In this document: in pieces, positions 1-8,390 of the stretch
How positions within the stretch are numbered: the first letter of the stretch is position 1
How the letters are laid out: every line of letters starts with the position of its first letter
Assembly: GCA_965226435.1 (NCBI GenBank)
Contig: CBDDCY010000012.1
Span: 248,001-312,000 of the forward strand
Reading direction: 5' to 3'
From: UBA6623 sp965226435
GTDB taxonomy: Bacteria; Acidobacteriota; Terriglobia; Bryobacterales; UBA6623
Length of the DNA: 64,000 nt
Program-made: the position numbers and the translations under genes
The notes under the pieces: generated by a model
What the model saw: the letters and a program-made list of their open reading frames with translations, nothing else
The model's database searches: none
Told to the model about the DNA's origin: nothing

Positions 1-649
1 CCACCACGATGTGATCCGGGCGATGTCGCAGCGCGTGGCGCACCAGGTCGCGGATCGTCACCGCTCCTTCCTGCAACCCGCGAGCCTCGAAGCGGACGCA
101 GTTGGCCCGCTCGATGCGAAGCTCCAAGGTGTCCTCGATGGCAACTATCCGCTCGTCATCGGGGAGAAGTTCAATGAGGGCATTAAGCAACGTGGTCTTG
201 CCCGATCCGGTGCCGCCTGAAACTAGGATGTTGCGCCGGGACCGCAACACCCGCTCTGCTTCGGCCCGCACGTTTTCGGGGAGTGCGCCTTGCTTGACGA
301 GGTCATCCGCCGAGAACGCCCGCTTGCCAAAGCGCCGCACGGTGATAGCGACTTGAGGACTGGCGGGCGGAACGCAGATAGCAACCCGCGATCCGTCATC
401 GAGCCGGGCATCGACAATGGGGGAGCTTGCCGGGTCCAGCCCCAAAGGGCGGGCGATATGGATAGCGGCCCGTTCCAGCGCCGCTTCGTCCAGGTCCGGC
501 GCGGCGTGTGGGGCCAGCCGTCCGGCCCGCTCGACCCACACATTACCGGGGCCGTTAATCATGATCTCGCTCACTTCGGAATCTTCCAGGGCGCTCTCCA
601 AGCCCGGTAGAAACGGTTTGAGATGTTCTAGTCCGCTCGCGGCGCTCAT
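1..649 (-). CDS. virB11: VirB11/TrbB-type secretion ATPase, cut by window edge
   Basis: This is the N-terminal 216 codons of a hexameric T4SS traffic ATPase, which works at the cytoplasmic base of the conjugation channel. The protein starts MSAASGLEHL; a Walker A motif GGTGSGKTT lies near residues 145-153, followed by the VAIEDTLELR (Asp box) and RHRPDHIVV segments typical of the family. The C-terminal part (Walker B, His box) lies beyond base 1. The ATG overlaps the virD4 stop (ATGA), so the two are translationally coupled. A diverged, frameshifted copy lies at 37724-38683. Family assignment is secure. Confidence 0.95.
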   Translation of the reverse strand, partial: MSAASGLEHLKPFLPGLESALEDSEVSEIMINGPGNVWVERAGRLAPHAAPDLDEAALERAAIHIARPLGLDPASSPIVDARLDDGSRVAICVPPASPQVAITVRRFGKRAFSADDLVKQGALPENVRAEAERVLRSRRNILVSGGTGSGKTTLLNALIELLPDDERIVAIEDTLELRIERANCVRFEARGLQEGAVTIRDLVRHALRHRPDHIVV

Positions 650-3081
650 ATTTGGCCCGCCTCCTTCGCTCTCCAATAGGAGTGTTCGGCTGGTAGATAG
701 TGCGGTTTCAGGTAGACGCGGCGCGGCTCAAGCGACTGCGCCCCGTCATAGGGCAGACAGATCGCTTGACAGTTTGAGAGCAAGGCGAAGTCTCGCGGGT
801 GAAACACGGCCTCGCGCTGCTCCCGGAATGACTTGGTTGCGCCCATGCTCCCGCCTCCGCCTCCGGCCCGGCCTGAGAGCGGGGAGACTTCCGAGCGTTT
901 AGAAGTCTCGCTGATGGTGTAGGATTCCTTGATCTTCGCCACCTGGCCGCACAACTCCGACGCAATCTTGGCGGATGCGTCATCGCTCAGCGATAGGAAA
1001 ATGCGAGTGCGGAGCGTCTGCAACAGCGAGCGCCACGCTTCCGAGCTTCCCAAGACGGCCCGCAACGAGGAAATAGATTGTGTGGCGACAATCGGGATGC
1101 AGCGGCATTGCCGGGTCAGCGCAAAGGATTTTTCATCGCCCGATGGGTCATCCTCGCCCACCGAAGCGAAGGCTTGATATTCGTCACAGATAAAGACGGC
1201 GGGCCGGAAGTAGCTGCCCGGGTTCGCCTTCATCTTGGCTGGGCGCATGAGAAGCGCTTGTAGCCAAGCGTTCTTGAGCATCACGCCCACGGCGCGGGAT
1301 AGCGCCGGGTTGATACCAGCGGGCATATTCAAGGCCAGCACCTTGCCCTGCTCGATCAATTCATAGATCGGCGGTACGTGGCGCGTGATCGGGGCTTCCT
1401 CTTCGTCTTGGTTGGTCTCGGTTGAGGGGTCGGGTGTTTTGTCGTCCGGCTCCGCCTCCGTCACCACCCACGCCGCCTCCGCCGCCTTGACTGGCTCCGG
1501 CTCCGCCGCCTTGAGTGGCTCCGGCTCCGCCGCCTTCACCGTCTTCGCCGCCTTCTCCGCCGCGCCCGCCTTCTCCGCCGCCGCGTCCTTCTCCGCTTCG
1601 AGCCGCTTGATTTGGGCTTGCAGGATAATGGCTTGAGGATCGTCAGTGATGTGCGGCGCGGCGGGACAAAACACCTTCGCCACGTCCGGCATATCGAACA
1701 TGGAAAGGAACACCGAAACGCCCTCCACAATTGAGGACTTGATCTTGTTGTCTAGGGCTTGCCAGTCGTGGACAAACCAGCGCTTGACGGCCTCGACGCG
1801 CTCTCTCGTATCTTCGCCGGGTCCAGATTCCCAGACGATTTCATGGGCGATTTTGAGTTCTTCTAGCTTCGCTTCCAGCGGGCGTGTGTAGACGGCTTGG
1901 TGTTTTTGGCTTCTCGGCGTAGGCGTCCAGCCCCATTGTTCTAGTTGTGCAAGTTGGGGTGTCAGTGCGTCCGTCTTGACGAAAACGGTCCCTGTGTTGA
2001 GGTCGTCACTCAGCTTCTCCGCCGCCTCGATCTTGGCCGCGAATAGCTCCGGGTCGATGGCGCAGCGGTAGACCTGTTGCAACGTCACCCATCGGTCGGG
2101 GAAGACCCGGTGAAGCTCGATGATCCAGCGGACCAGATTGGCATAGGCTTGCTGCCAAAAGGGTTCCTTGCCCTTGCCGAACAACTGATTGAGCAAGCTC
2201 GAAACGGTGTAGGCGAGCGAGTACGAATCGAGCCACCAAGCCGAGAGCGGATTCCATTGAGAGCGGGAGTCCATGCCAATCTCGATGTAGTCTTGTCCAC
2301 GGCCCGCCTCAACGAGGATTTGGCGGATGTCGTGACAGAAATCTCCCTTGACTTCGAGCACCAGCGCCGCTGCCCGAAGGTGCGGATTGCCCGCTTGCCA
2401 GCCGAGAAGCTGGCGGGCAAACGGGTTCATGCAAGCCGATGTTTTCCCCGATCCCACGGCTCCGAAGATCGCCACGCCGGTATACAGTCCGCGCTCCGGG
2501 ATGGTGAGCCATGAGGGACTGAAAATCTCCCGCGCCTCGACCGGGTGATGGACCTCCCCGATAACGATGGCCGGAGCCTTTTGGTCCGCTGAAAGCGGCC
2601 ACGGCGGGAGCTTGGCGAAGGGTGCGAAATCGCGCCGCCGCCCTTCCAGCCAAACCTTCCAAACGGTGACGGAAATAACCCCGCACAGCATGACGGCAAC
2701 GAAGGGCGAAAGGTAGTACCACAGCAGCATGGCCGTGAAGAAATCGGGGGTGTGGTATTGCACCAAAGCAAGGATCGGATGTTCGTCAAGCGACGGGAAG
2801 GGACGCCGTACAAAGCTCCACACGGCATACCACACACCGCCGAAAAAAAAGAGCAGCAGAGCCGGAAGCGCTAGGACGAATTGCACGACGCGAAACACGG
2901 TCCAGCCCAACAGCATCAGACCTTGAAACACGCGCCACCCGGCCCAGCCCAACAGCACGAAACCTTGCACGATCAGCCAGCCGAGGACGGCGAAAACCCG
3001 GATCGGGTTTTTCCAGTTCATCGGGCCAGCGGGCCGCTGCCAAAGCTCCCGGAGATTAGGGCCGATCTCGCGCCATTTCAT
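646..3081 (-). CDS. virD4: VirD4/TraG-type coupling protein, 811 aa
   Basis: Type IV coupling ATPase that links the relaxosome to the secretion channel in the inner membrane. The N-terminus holds hydrophobic segments at about residues 26-90 and 112-142. Walker A is GAVGSGKT (207-214), Walker B is AVFICDE (628-634), and a sensor-like ATQS follows near 666. An Ala/Lys/Glu/Pro-rich stretch with repeated KAAEPEP (about 505-560) is an insertion-like linker. The gene lies between the IS256 insertion and virB11, overlapping the latter by ATGA. Compared with this copy, the plus-strand copy (35162-37727) has lost the Walker A lysine and is frameshifted. This copy appears intact, but the IS256 insertion probably separates it from the operon promoter. 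Confidence 0.95.
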   Translation of the reverse strand: MKWREIGPNLRELWQRPAGPMNWKNPIRVFAVLGWLIVQGFVLLGWAGWRVFQGLMLLGWTVFRVVQFVLALPALLLFFFGGVWYAVWSFVRRPFPSLDEHPILALVQYHTPDFFTAMLLWYYLSPFVAVMLCGVISVTVWKVWLEGRRRDFAPFAKLPPWPLSADQKAPAIVIGEVHHPVEAREIFSPSWLTIPERGLYTGVAIFGAVGSGKTSACMNPFARQLLGWQAGNPHLRAAALVLEVKGDFCHDIRQILVEAGRGQDYIEIGMDSRSQWNPLSAWWLDSYSLAYTVSSLLNQLFGKGKEPFWQQAYANLVRWIIELHRVFPDRWVTLQQVYRCAIDPELFAAKIEAAEKLSDDLNTGTVFVKTDALTPQLAQLEQWGWTPTPRSQKHQAVYTRPLEAKLEELKIAHEIVWESGPGEDTRERVEAVKRWFVHDWQALDNKIKSSIVEGVSVFLSMFDMPDVAKVFCPAAPHITDDPQAIILQAQIKRLEAEKDAAAEKAGAAEKAAKTVKAAEPEPLKAAEPEPVKAAEAAWVVTEAEPDDKTPDPSTETNQDEEEAPITRHVPPIYELIEQGKVLALNMPAGINPALSRAVGVMLKNAWLQALLMRPAKMKANPGSYFRPAVFICDEYQAFASVGEDDPSGDEKSFALTRQCRCIPIVATQSISSLRAVLGSSEAWRSLLQTLRTRIFLSLSDDASAKIASELCGQVAKIKESYTISETSKRSEVSPLSGRAGGGGGSMGATKSFREQREAVFHPRDFALLSNCQAICLPYDGAQSLEPRRVYLKPHYLPAEHSYWRAKEAGQI

Positions 3082-3203
3082 AGCTCCGTCTCCGTGCTTT
3101 CAGCGCCGCTCCTGGGGGGCTGTTTCTGAGCCTTCCCGCAGGGATAAATGAGGACGAGAGCGACCCCATGGGGCCCGGATAGAGGCATGTTACAAATGCC
3201 ATC
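3082..3203. promoter_or_regulatory. virD4 upstream region with conserved GGACGAGAGCGACCCC motif
   Basis: The non-coding leader of virD4 contains the motif GGACGAGAGCGACCCC at 3152-3167. The same stretch precedes the second virD4 copy, where the motif is paired with an inverted partner. The IS256 insertion at 3204 cuts the region off from further upstream DNA. A regulatory role is inferred from conservation alone. Confidence 0.45.
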
Positions 3204-4626
3204 GAGATATTGTCAAATGTTGTGGATGGGCGAGGTCAGGCGGCGTTTTCCTGAACCATCAATCCATCCTTGAAAACCTTTCCCTCTAAGACATGAACAA
3301 TCACTTCCGAACCGTTCAGGCGTCGCCAGTGGCGCTCGGCTTGGCGGGCCAGCATGAAGACCATCGTTAACGACGCTTCGCGGCTGCCACAACCCTTCGT
3401 TCGTCGCTGCCGCAAACGGACCGTCGCAAAGGTGGACTCGATCGGGTTCGTCGTCCGCAAGTGCCCCCAGTGCTCGGCCGGAAAGTCGTAGAAAGCCAGC
3501 AGCACTTGGCGGTCTTTTTCCAGGCACTCGACCGCTTTGGGAAACTTCTTCTCGTATAGGTTCTTGAAACGGTCCAGAGCGGCCTCCGCCGTCTGCCGAC
3601 TCTCGGCAAGATAGATGTCGCGCAGCGCCTGCTTGGCTTTGCCCTGCATGCTCTGCGGCAGCTTATTGAGCACGTTGGCCGTCTTGTGGAGCCAGCAGCG
3701 TTGCTCACCGGTCGCCGGATAGACTTTCCGCAGTGCCGCCCAAAACCCCATCGCTCCGTCGCCCACCGCCAACTTCGGCGGCAGCTCGAGCCCCTGCCGT
3801 TTCAAGTCCTCCAGCAACTCCTGCCACGACAGTTCGCTTTCGCGAAAGCCGTCGTGCACCGCCAGCAGTTGCTTGCGACCGTCTTCGAGTGCTCCCATCA
3901 CAACCAGCAAACACTGCCGTTCATCGTCCAGACGAACATTCGAGTAGATGCCATCGGCCCAAATGTAAACAAACCGCTGGCCGCTGAGGTCACGCTTTGA
4001 CCAAGCCTCGTACTCGCGGCGCCAGACGTCTTTGAGACGCACCACCGTCGTCGCCGACAGGCCCGGAGCGTCGGGCCCCAGCAAGGCCTCCAGCGCTTCG
4101 CTGAAATCGCCCGTCGAGATCCCTTTCAGGTACAACCAGGGGATCAACTCCTCCACACTCTTCGTGCGCCGCAGATACGGCGGCAGGATCTGGGAAGTGA
4201 AACGAAAGCGCCGGCCCTGCTCATCGACTCGGCGATCGTCGACCCGCGGCGCCTGGATCTTCAGCTGCCCCACGCCGCTGACGATGGTGCGCTCGCGGGC
4301 GTGACCGTTGCGCACCACCAGCCGCCGGCCGTCCTGGTCGACTTCGTGCTGATGCGTTTCGATGTAGGCGGTCACTTCGGCTTCCACGGCCTTGACGAGC
4401 ATCTGGCGCGCTCCTTGGCGCAGCACCTCATCCAAGGGCGAGCGTTCCTTTCCATCAATGACTTGGGGGTTGACTTGACTGCTGCTCTCAGCAGCTTCAC
4501 ACTGACTCATGGCGTATCCTCCTTGTTCCTTTCCAGAAAACGATTGAGTTGCTTCCTCAATCGTCAGGATACGCCGCCTCCCCTCAGAGGCTCATCCACA
4601 ACTTATGGTTATAGCTCAATGCCATC
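3195..4626 (-). mobile_element. IS256-family element, copy 1, with 9-bp target duplication
   Basis: The element spans 3204-4617 (1414 bp). It is bounded by 9-bp direct repeats AATGCCATC at 3195-3203 and 4618-4626, the size expected for IS256. The imperfect inverted ends share the core GTTGTGGATG. The boundaries were fixed by comparing with the second copy at 29221-30634, which has the same length. It was inserted between the 315-aa gene and virD4 of the conjugation operon. Confidence 0.95.
3236..4510 (-). CDS. IS256-family (Mutator-type) transposase, 424 aa
   Basis: DDE transposase. Visible landmarks are the first Asp in FVYIWADGIY, the second in KLAVGDGAMGF with the following CWLHKTANVL, and the Glu in TNPIESTFATVRLR, typical of IS256/Mutator transposases. 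The protein is predicted to be identical to the product of 29328-30602. Full length for the family, so it is probably active. Confidence 0.97.
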   Translation of the reverse strand: MSQCEAAESSSQVNPQVIDGKERSPLDEVLRQGARQMLVKAVEAEVTAYIETHQHEVDQDGRRLVVRNGHARERTIVSGVGQLKIQAPRVDDRRVDEQGRRFRFTSQILPPYLRRTKSVEELIPWLYLKGISTGDFSEALEALLGPDAPGLSATTVVRLKDVWRREYEAWSKRDLSGQRFVYIWADGIYSNVRLDDERQCLLVVMGALEDGRKQLLAVHDGFRESELSWQELLEDLKRQGLELPPKLAVGDGAMGFWAALRKVYPATGEQRCWLHKTANVLNKLPQSMQGKAKQALRDIYLAESRQTAEAALDRFKNLYEKKFPKAVECLEKDRQVLLAFYDFPAEHWGHLRTTNPIESTFATVRLRQRRTKGCGSREASLTMVFMLARQAERHWRRLNGSEVIVHVLEGKVFKDGLMVQENAA

Positions 4627-4783
4627 TATCCGGGGCCACATGCCCCCCCGCTTTTTGGGGGGGTCGCTCACGTCCCCGCCTTTCTCCCGCGTTCGTAGCG
4701 GGAGGGCCGTTTTAAAGCGGATAACCACAGCGAAATGAGGTAGATAGACGAATGTAGCCGTGGTAGACCTAAGCCGAACACCA
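4627..4783. promoter_or_regulatory. Intergenic region with C7/G7 hairpin
   Basis: No gene is seen. A stem of seven C and seven G around CGCTTTTT (4643-4663) is followed by GGGGTCGCTCACGTCC (4660-4675), a one-mismatch version of the motif found near virD4. A second stem, CTCCCGC...GCGGGAG, lies around 4685-4705. Function unknown. Confidence 0.35.
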
Positions 4784-4837
4784 TGTTACACCCCCCCCTC
4801 TGAGGCTGTAACATCGTACAAGCGCTCCCCTGTAACA
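4784..4837. promoter_or_regulatory. Candidate operator: TGTTACA/TGTAACA inverted repeat plus a direct repeat
   Basis: TGTTACA at 4784-4790 and TGTAACA at 4807-4813 are inverted around a 16-nt spacer that includes a C8 run; a further TGTAACA lies at 4831-4837. The equivalent place in the second T4SS copy has TGTCACA and TGTGACA arms with the same 16-nt spacing and a G8 run on the other strand. The change is matched on both arms, which suggests selection for dyad symmetry. The site lies just downstream of the winged-helix-like gene 4864-5811. Confidence 0.6.
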
Positions 4838-4863
4838 TCAAAACTCACGGATTTACCCCTCTG

Positions 4864-5811
4864 TCAGCCGATCTCATCTCGATCCGCAAACCGCACGGCC
4901 CGCCATGTCGAATAGTCGTCAATCGAGACTCCTTCTGTGAGCTTCGCTGCGGTCATATTCATGAGCGCTGCCGCCCGCTTCATGGCTGGGCCTTGACCGC
5001 CGTAAGGGGTGAAAAACTCCGTGTCGCGTCGTATCATCGCGTCTTGGATGGCCTTGATTTCCTGCTTCGGCGTCAACCCCTCATCGCTTGTCCCTGGCTG
5101 CGCCGCCGCCCATCTTTCAAGTAGTCGATCCGTCCGATCCAGGGTGGCATTTTCAACCGCAATTCCGATCACCCGAACCTGCCGCCCCTTCTTGCGGAGC
5201 GCATCCCAAAGCGGCCCATGCGCGGCTCCCCACGAGTGGAGTTCGGTATCCGTCTGGTGGCCCGGATTGACGTAGGCAAAGGTGACGGTTTCAGGGTCCA
5301 CGGCAAGGGGTAGTTTGAGCGCAAAGTAGCGCTTTTGGTTGCCGACCATACCGCAGTAAATCCGGCGCGGAATCAAGCGGAGCGGCAAGCCGATCTCTTC
5401 AAAAAACTCGACCTTCTCCGGCTCGGCGGGGAGCCAGTTCATACCCGGATGTTCCAGCACAAAATCCAGCGACAAAAGCCGCCGCATGACAACCAGGTCG
5501 CTGGCCGTTCGCCAGTGGCGGATGTTCTCAACTCCTAGCGCCCGGTAGATCGCCTTGCTCGATATGCGGCATGTCTTCGCTCCGCCGTTCATAATCGGCC
5601 ACTCGATCTCGACGGCCTGTTTGCGATCAATCAATGCCTTGACGAAACGCTGCGCTCGGACCCGGTTCGTCGTATCGAAGTATTGACAGAACTGCGCCCG
5701 CGTGAAGACGCCGCTGTGAAGGCACACCAGCGCGATCCATTCCGCATCCGGGCCGGTCCATCCGAGCGGTTCCAGCTTGCGATCTCTTCCCCGCAAGTGC
5801 TCGATCATCAT
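4864..5811 (-). CDS. Conserved T4SS-linked protein of unknown function, 315 aa
   Basis: I do not recognise a named family. The N-terminus (EWIALVCLHSGVFTRAQFC, then QRFVKALIDRKQAVE) looks like a winged helix-turn-helix, reminiscent of replication-relaxation-type plasmid proteins; this is inference. Two adjacent ATGs exist. The second (5808) matches the start of the copies at 33861 and 47672 (MIEHLRGR) and is preferred; the first overlaps the virB8 stop. The gene is kept next to virB8 in both T4SS copies, so it probably belongs to the transfer system. The dyad at 4784-4837 lies just beyond its stop and could be its binding site. Confidence 0.8.
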   Translation of the reverse strand: MMIEHLRGRDRKLEPLGWTGPDAEWIALVCLHSGVFTRAQFCQYFDTTNRVRAQRFVKALIDRKQAVEIEWPIMNGGAKTCRISSKAIYRALGVENIRHWRTASDLVVMRRLLSLDFVLEHPGMNWLPAEPEKVEFFEEIGLPLRLIPRRIYCGMVGNQKRYFALKLPLAVDPETVTFAYVNPGHQTDTELHSWGAAHGPLWDALRKKGRQVRVIGIAVENATLDRTDRLLERWAAAQPGTSDEGLTPKQEIKAIQDAMIRRDTEFFTPYGGQGPAMKRAAALMNMTAAKLTEGVSIDDYSTWRAVRFADRDEIG

Positions 5812-6479
5812 TGATCTCCGGTGACGGTGGCCCGGTCGCCTTGCAAGTAGGTGATGACGATTCCCATGGGGTTGAAGACGATCAACTCCGTGGGGATCTG
5901 TTGGAGGAATTGGAATTGCAGCGAGAGTGTCCAGCGCTCCCGGCCTACTTCGTTTTCCATCTCCATTCGCACCAGGTCAAAATCGGCCGTGGCGCTGTGC
6001 GGCTCCTGGGGGTTGGGTTGAATCCTCAAAATGACGCGGGCGACTTGCAATTCACCCCGCGCCACGCCCGCCGCGAGAAGGGCGACATTTTGGCTGTCGG
6101 CGCGAAACGAGGCGTTGGCGAGTTGTGTGCTGAGGAAGCGCAAGCTGCGAGACCAGTTCTGTGCGACCGTGGCCCGCCGCCGTGAGTAGAAGTCATAGAT
6201 AAAGCGATTGAGGAAGTATTTGGTGGTGGGGTCCAGGGGGTCGGCCTGGGCCTCCATCGCTTTGTACGTGACGGCCTCCGCCCGCCCGACTTCATCAACC
6301 CTCACGACGATGGGGCGCGGCGGCTCGACCGAGACAATACGGATGACGACGACGATGAGCAAGAGCACTCCGATAGCCAGCCCAACGGAGATCACCCGTA
6401 GATGACGGTCGGTGTGGATGGCTTCGCCCCATATCTCGGCGTACTCGGCTCCGGCGTCTTTGATTTGCGGCTTCTTCAT
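5808..6479 (-). CDS. virB8: VirB8/TrbF-type T4SS inner-membrane protein
   Basis: Bitopic assembly factor of the T4SS, 223 aa. A short cytoplasmic N-terminus is followed by one membrane helix (about residues 30-50, VGLAIGVLLLIVVVIRIVSV) and a periplasmic domain with the conserved PTELIVFNPMGIVI segment near the C-terminus. The ATG at 6479 overlaps the virB6 stop (ATGA), which fixes the start. The open frame further upstream is a shadow of virB6. A diverged full-length copy is at 33189-33860 and a 57-bp fragment at 17055-17111. Confidence 0.93.
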   Translation of the reverse strand: MKKPQIKDAGAEYAEIWGEAIHTDRHLRVISVGLAIGVLLLIVVVIRIVSVEPPRPIVVRVDEVGRAEAVTYKAMEAQADPLDPTTKYFLNRFIYDFYSRRRATVAQNWSRSLRFLSTQLANASFRADSQNVALLAAGVARGELQVARVILRIQPNPQEPHSATADFDLVRMEMENEVGRERWTLSLQFQFLQQIPTELIVFNPMGIVITYLQGDRATVTGDQ

Positions 6480-7477
6480 TTCATCCCTCCCGCGCCCACC
6501 TTCCCCGCCGCCGCCGTGCCTCCGCTGGCCGCTGCCATTCCCGCTGTGCTGACCATGCCCATGAGTCCGCTGCCGCCCGCTCCGCCTCCGGTGACGAGCA
6601 TCGAGGCAAGCTCGCCGATTTTGAGGCTTGCCAGCATTCCGGCGATAAAGAAAGGCACGACCGCGAGCATCCACAAGCCCACTTCCATGAGGCTGGTGAA
6701 ATTCAGGTTGGCGCTCCCCATGCTCGTGATGAAAGCGATTCCGACGGCGCTGAACACGCGCAACACTGCTCCGGCAATCACGGCGTAGAGCGCATAGGTA
6801 ATCATCGCCCGGAACCAGCCCCAGAACAGGAATGACAGCGGATCGAATACGAGAAACGGAATGAAGATCGGACCCACAATGATGAGGATGGCAAGGGCGA
6901 TCTGCGCCCAGATCACTTGAGCGTAGGTGACAGCGGAGAGCACCAGCATCATAAGGGCCATGAAGATGACAACTACAAACCCTGTAATCTGCGTCATCGC
7001 GGCTTGAAACCCGCTGGTTAAGACATCAATGAGATCGCCCGACTCCACCGCCGCGTCCTGAGCGTCTGCAAGCTCCTTAAAAAGCTTTGTGAGTTCTTCT
7101 TGGACCGACGAAACAGAGTCGTCAACGAGGAGGTCATTAAGCCAGTTGCCGCCCGCCACGATCATGTGTGGGAAGGTGAAACCCATACCCGGAAGATTGG
7201 TCGTGTAGAACTGCAACATCACCCATGGAATCCAAATCCCAATGATGACGCGCATAAGTTCCCACGGCTGCAAGCCGCCGCCAAAAGCGATTTTCAGCCC
7301 ACTCAACACGATAACGATGAGGGCAAGACCGCCGAACATCTGATTGCCCAAGGTGAATATCTCCCCGCCCGCTGCCGCCGTGAGTGATTCTAGGGCGGTA
7401 TCGAGGAACGATTTGAAGTTCCTCATGTCTTCGGGCGTAAGATCGGTCGGGATGCCGGGATCGAGTTGGATTTGCAT
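6476..7477 (-). CDS. virB6: VirB6/TrbL-type polytopic T4SS membrane protein
   Basis: 333-aa multi-pass inner-membrane channel component. Hydrophobic segments include MFGGLALIVIVLSGLKIAFG, GFVVVIFMALMMLVLSAVTY, IALAILIIVGPIFIPFLVF and the WGWFRAMITYALYAVIAGAV region, matching the TrbL/VirB6 core. The C-terminus is Gly/Ala/Met-rich (GGGAGGSGLMGM), as is common in the family. It sits between virB5 and virB8. Its C-terminal half is duplicated at 32659-33192. Confidence 0.93.
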   Translation of the reverse strand: MQIQLDPGIPTDLTPEDMRNFKSFLDTALESLTAAAGGEIFTLGNQMFGGLALIVIVLSGLKIAFGGGLQPWELMRVIIGIWIPWVMLQFYTTNLPGMGFTFPHMIVAGGNWLNDLLVDDSVSSVQEELTKLFKELADAQDAAVESGDLIDVLTSGFQAAMTQITGFVVVIFMALMMLVLSAVTYAQVIWAQIALAILIIVGPIFIPFLVFDPLSFLFWGWFRAMITYALYAVIAGAVLRVFSAVGIAFITSMGSANLNFTSLMEVGLWMLAVVPFFIAGMLASLKIGELASMLVTGGGAGGSGLMGMVSTAGMAAASGGTAAAGKVGAGGMK

Positions 7478-7490
7478 TGACTACCACGGA

Positions 7491-8387
7491 TTAGTGACCG
7501 GGAATGGGAAAGAGCATGCCTTCCCGCACCGTTTGCCGCTTGGCAATGATCCCGGCGATGTGCGCGTCGTAGACAAGCTCGGATTGCTGTTGTTTGATAA
7601 TTCGTTCGGCCAGTGCTTCGCGCCGGGTGATCTCGTTTTCGTAGCCCTCCGCCGCTTCCTTTGCCGCCTGGAACGCCATCAACTGCACCATGGCGGCGGT
7701 GAGGTTTCCTTGCGTCACCGTTCCGGCGATTTGCGATTGAGCCAGTGCGGTGTTGGAGAGGTTGGTGTTGTTCTGCAAACCCTCGTAAGACTTCACGGCG
7801 TCTCGCGCCGCAACCATCAGATTCGAGGCTGCATCGCTCGTGGCGTGAGCGAGGACAAGGCGCTTGTCGCTGTCCTCACGCGCCGCGAGATAACCACGCG
7901 AAGCCTCCGCCGCGATTTCCGGGCTACTGCTCTGGAACAAATTAAGAATGTCCGACTCCGATACCGTATCGGCGTCGGTGAGGCGTTGCTTCCACGATTC
8001 CCGAAAGCTCTTGCCGGTCTCGCCCATGTTCTCCACACTCGATGCAATGCCGCGAGGGATGCCGGTAAAATCGTTCTTCCACGACAGGCCGAGGCCGATA
8101 AACTTCGTCGGCAGAGAAGCCAGTTTGGTGAACGGATCGGTCAGCGCCCCCACGGTTCCGAGCGCCTGTTCTTTCAGGTGCGCCGCCTGACCTATCATTT
8201 CGGTGAGTTGGCCGTCAAACGTGATCTTCGCCATGGTGTCTTTGTAAATCTGAGTTACCTGATTGGAGATCATCATGGCCCGCTGGATGCCTGCTAGGAT
8301 CGATCCGAAAACGGCGTGAGCGGGCGTGGTGGTCACGACGATAAAGAGTGGGATAACAACCACTGCGGTCAAGATTCGATGTTTCAT
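7491..8387 (-). CDS. trbJ: VirB5/TrbJ-type secreted T4SS protein, 298 aa
   Basis: Predicted minor pilus or tip component. A signal peptide is clear (MKHRILTAVVVIPLFIVVTTTPAHA, cleavage after AHA). The mature protein is helical: MISNQVTQIYKDTMAKITFD near the start, a long central helical region, then IIKQQQSELVYDAHIAG near the end. VirB5/TrbJ proteins diverge quickly, so the assignment rests on signal peptide, size and position between virB10 and virB6. Confidence 0.8.
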   Translation of the reverse strand: MKHRILTAVVVIPLFIVVTTTPAHAVFGSILAGIQRAMMISNQVTQIYKDTMAKITFDGQLTEMIGQAAHLKEQALGTVGALTDPFTKLASLPTKFIGLGLSWKNDFTGIPRGIASSVENMGETGKSFRESWKQRLTDADTVSESDILNLFQSSSPEIAAEASRGYLAAREDSDKRLVLAHATSDAASNLMVAARDAVKSYEGLQNNTNLSNTALAQSQIAGTVTQGNLTAAMVQLMAFQAAKEAAEGYENEITRREALAERIIKQQQSELVYDAHIAGIIAKRQTVREGMLFPIPGH

Positions 8388-8390
8388 TTT

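Noticed and set aside
1441..1610. Tandem repeat that might be a CRISPR or regulatory array
   Set aside because: It is in frame within virD4 and encodes a low-complexity Lys-Ala-Ala-Glu-Pro linker.
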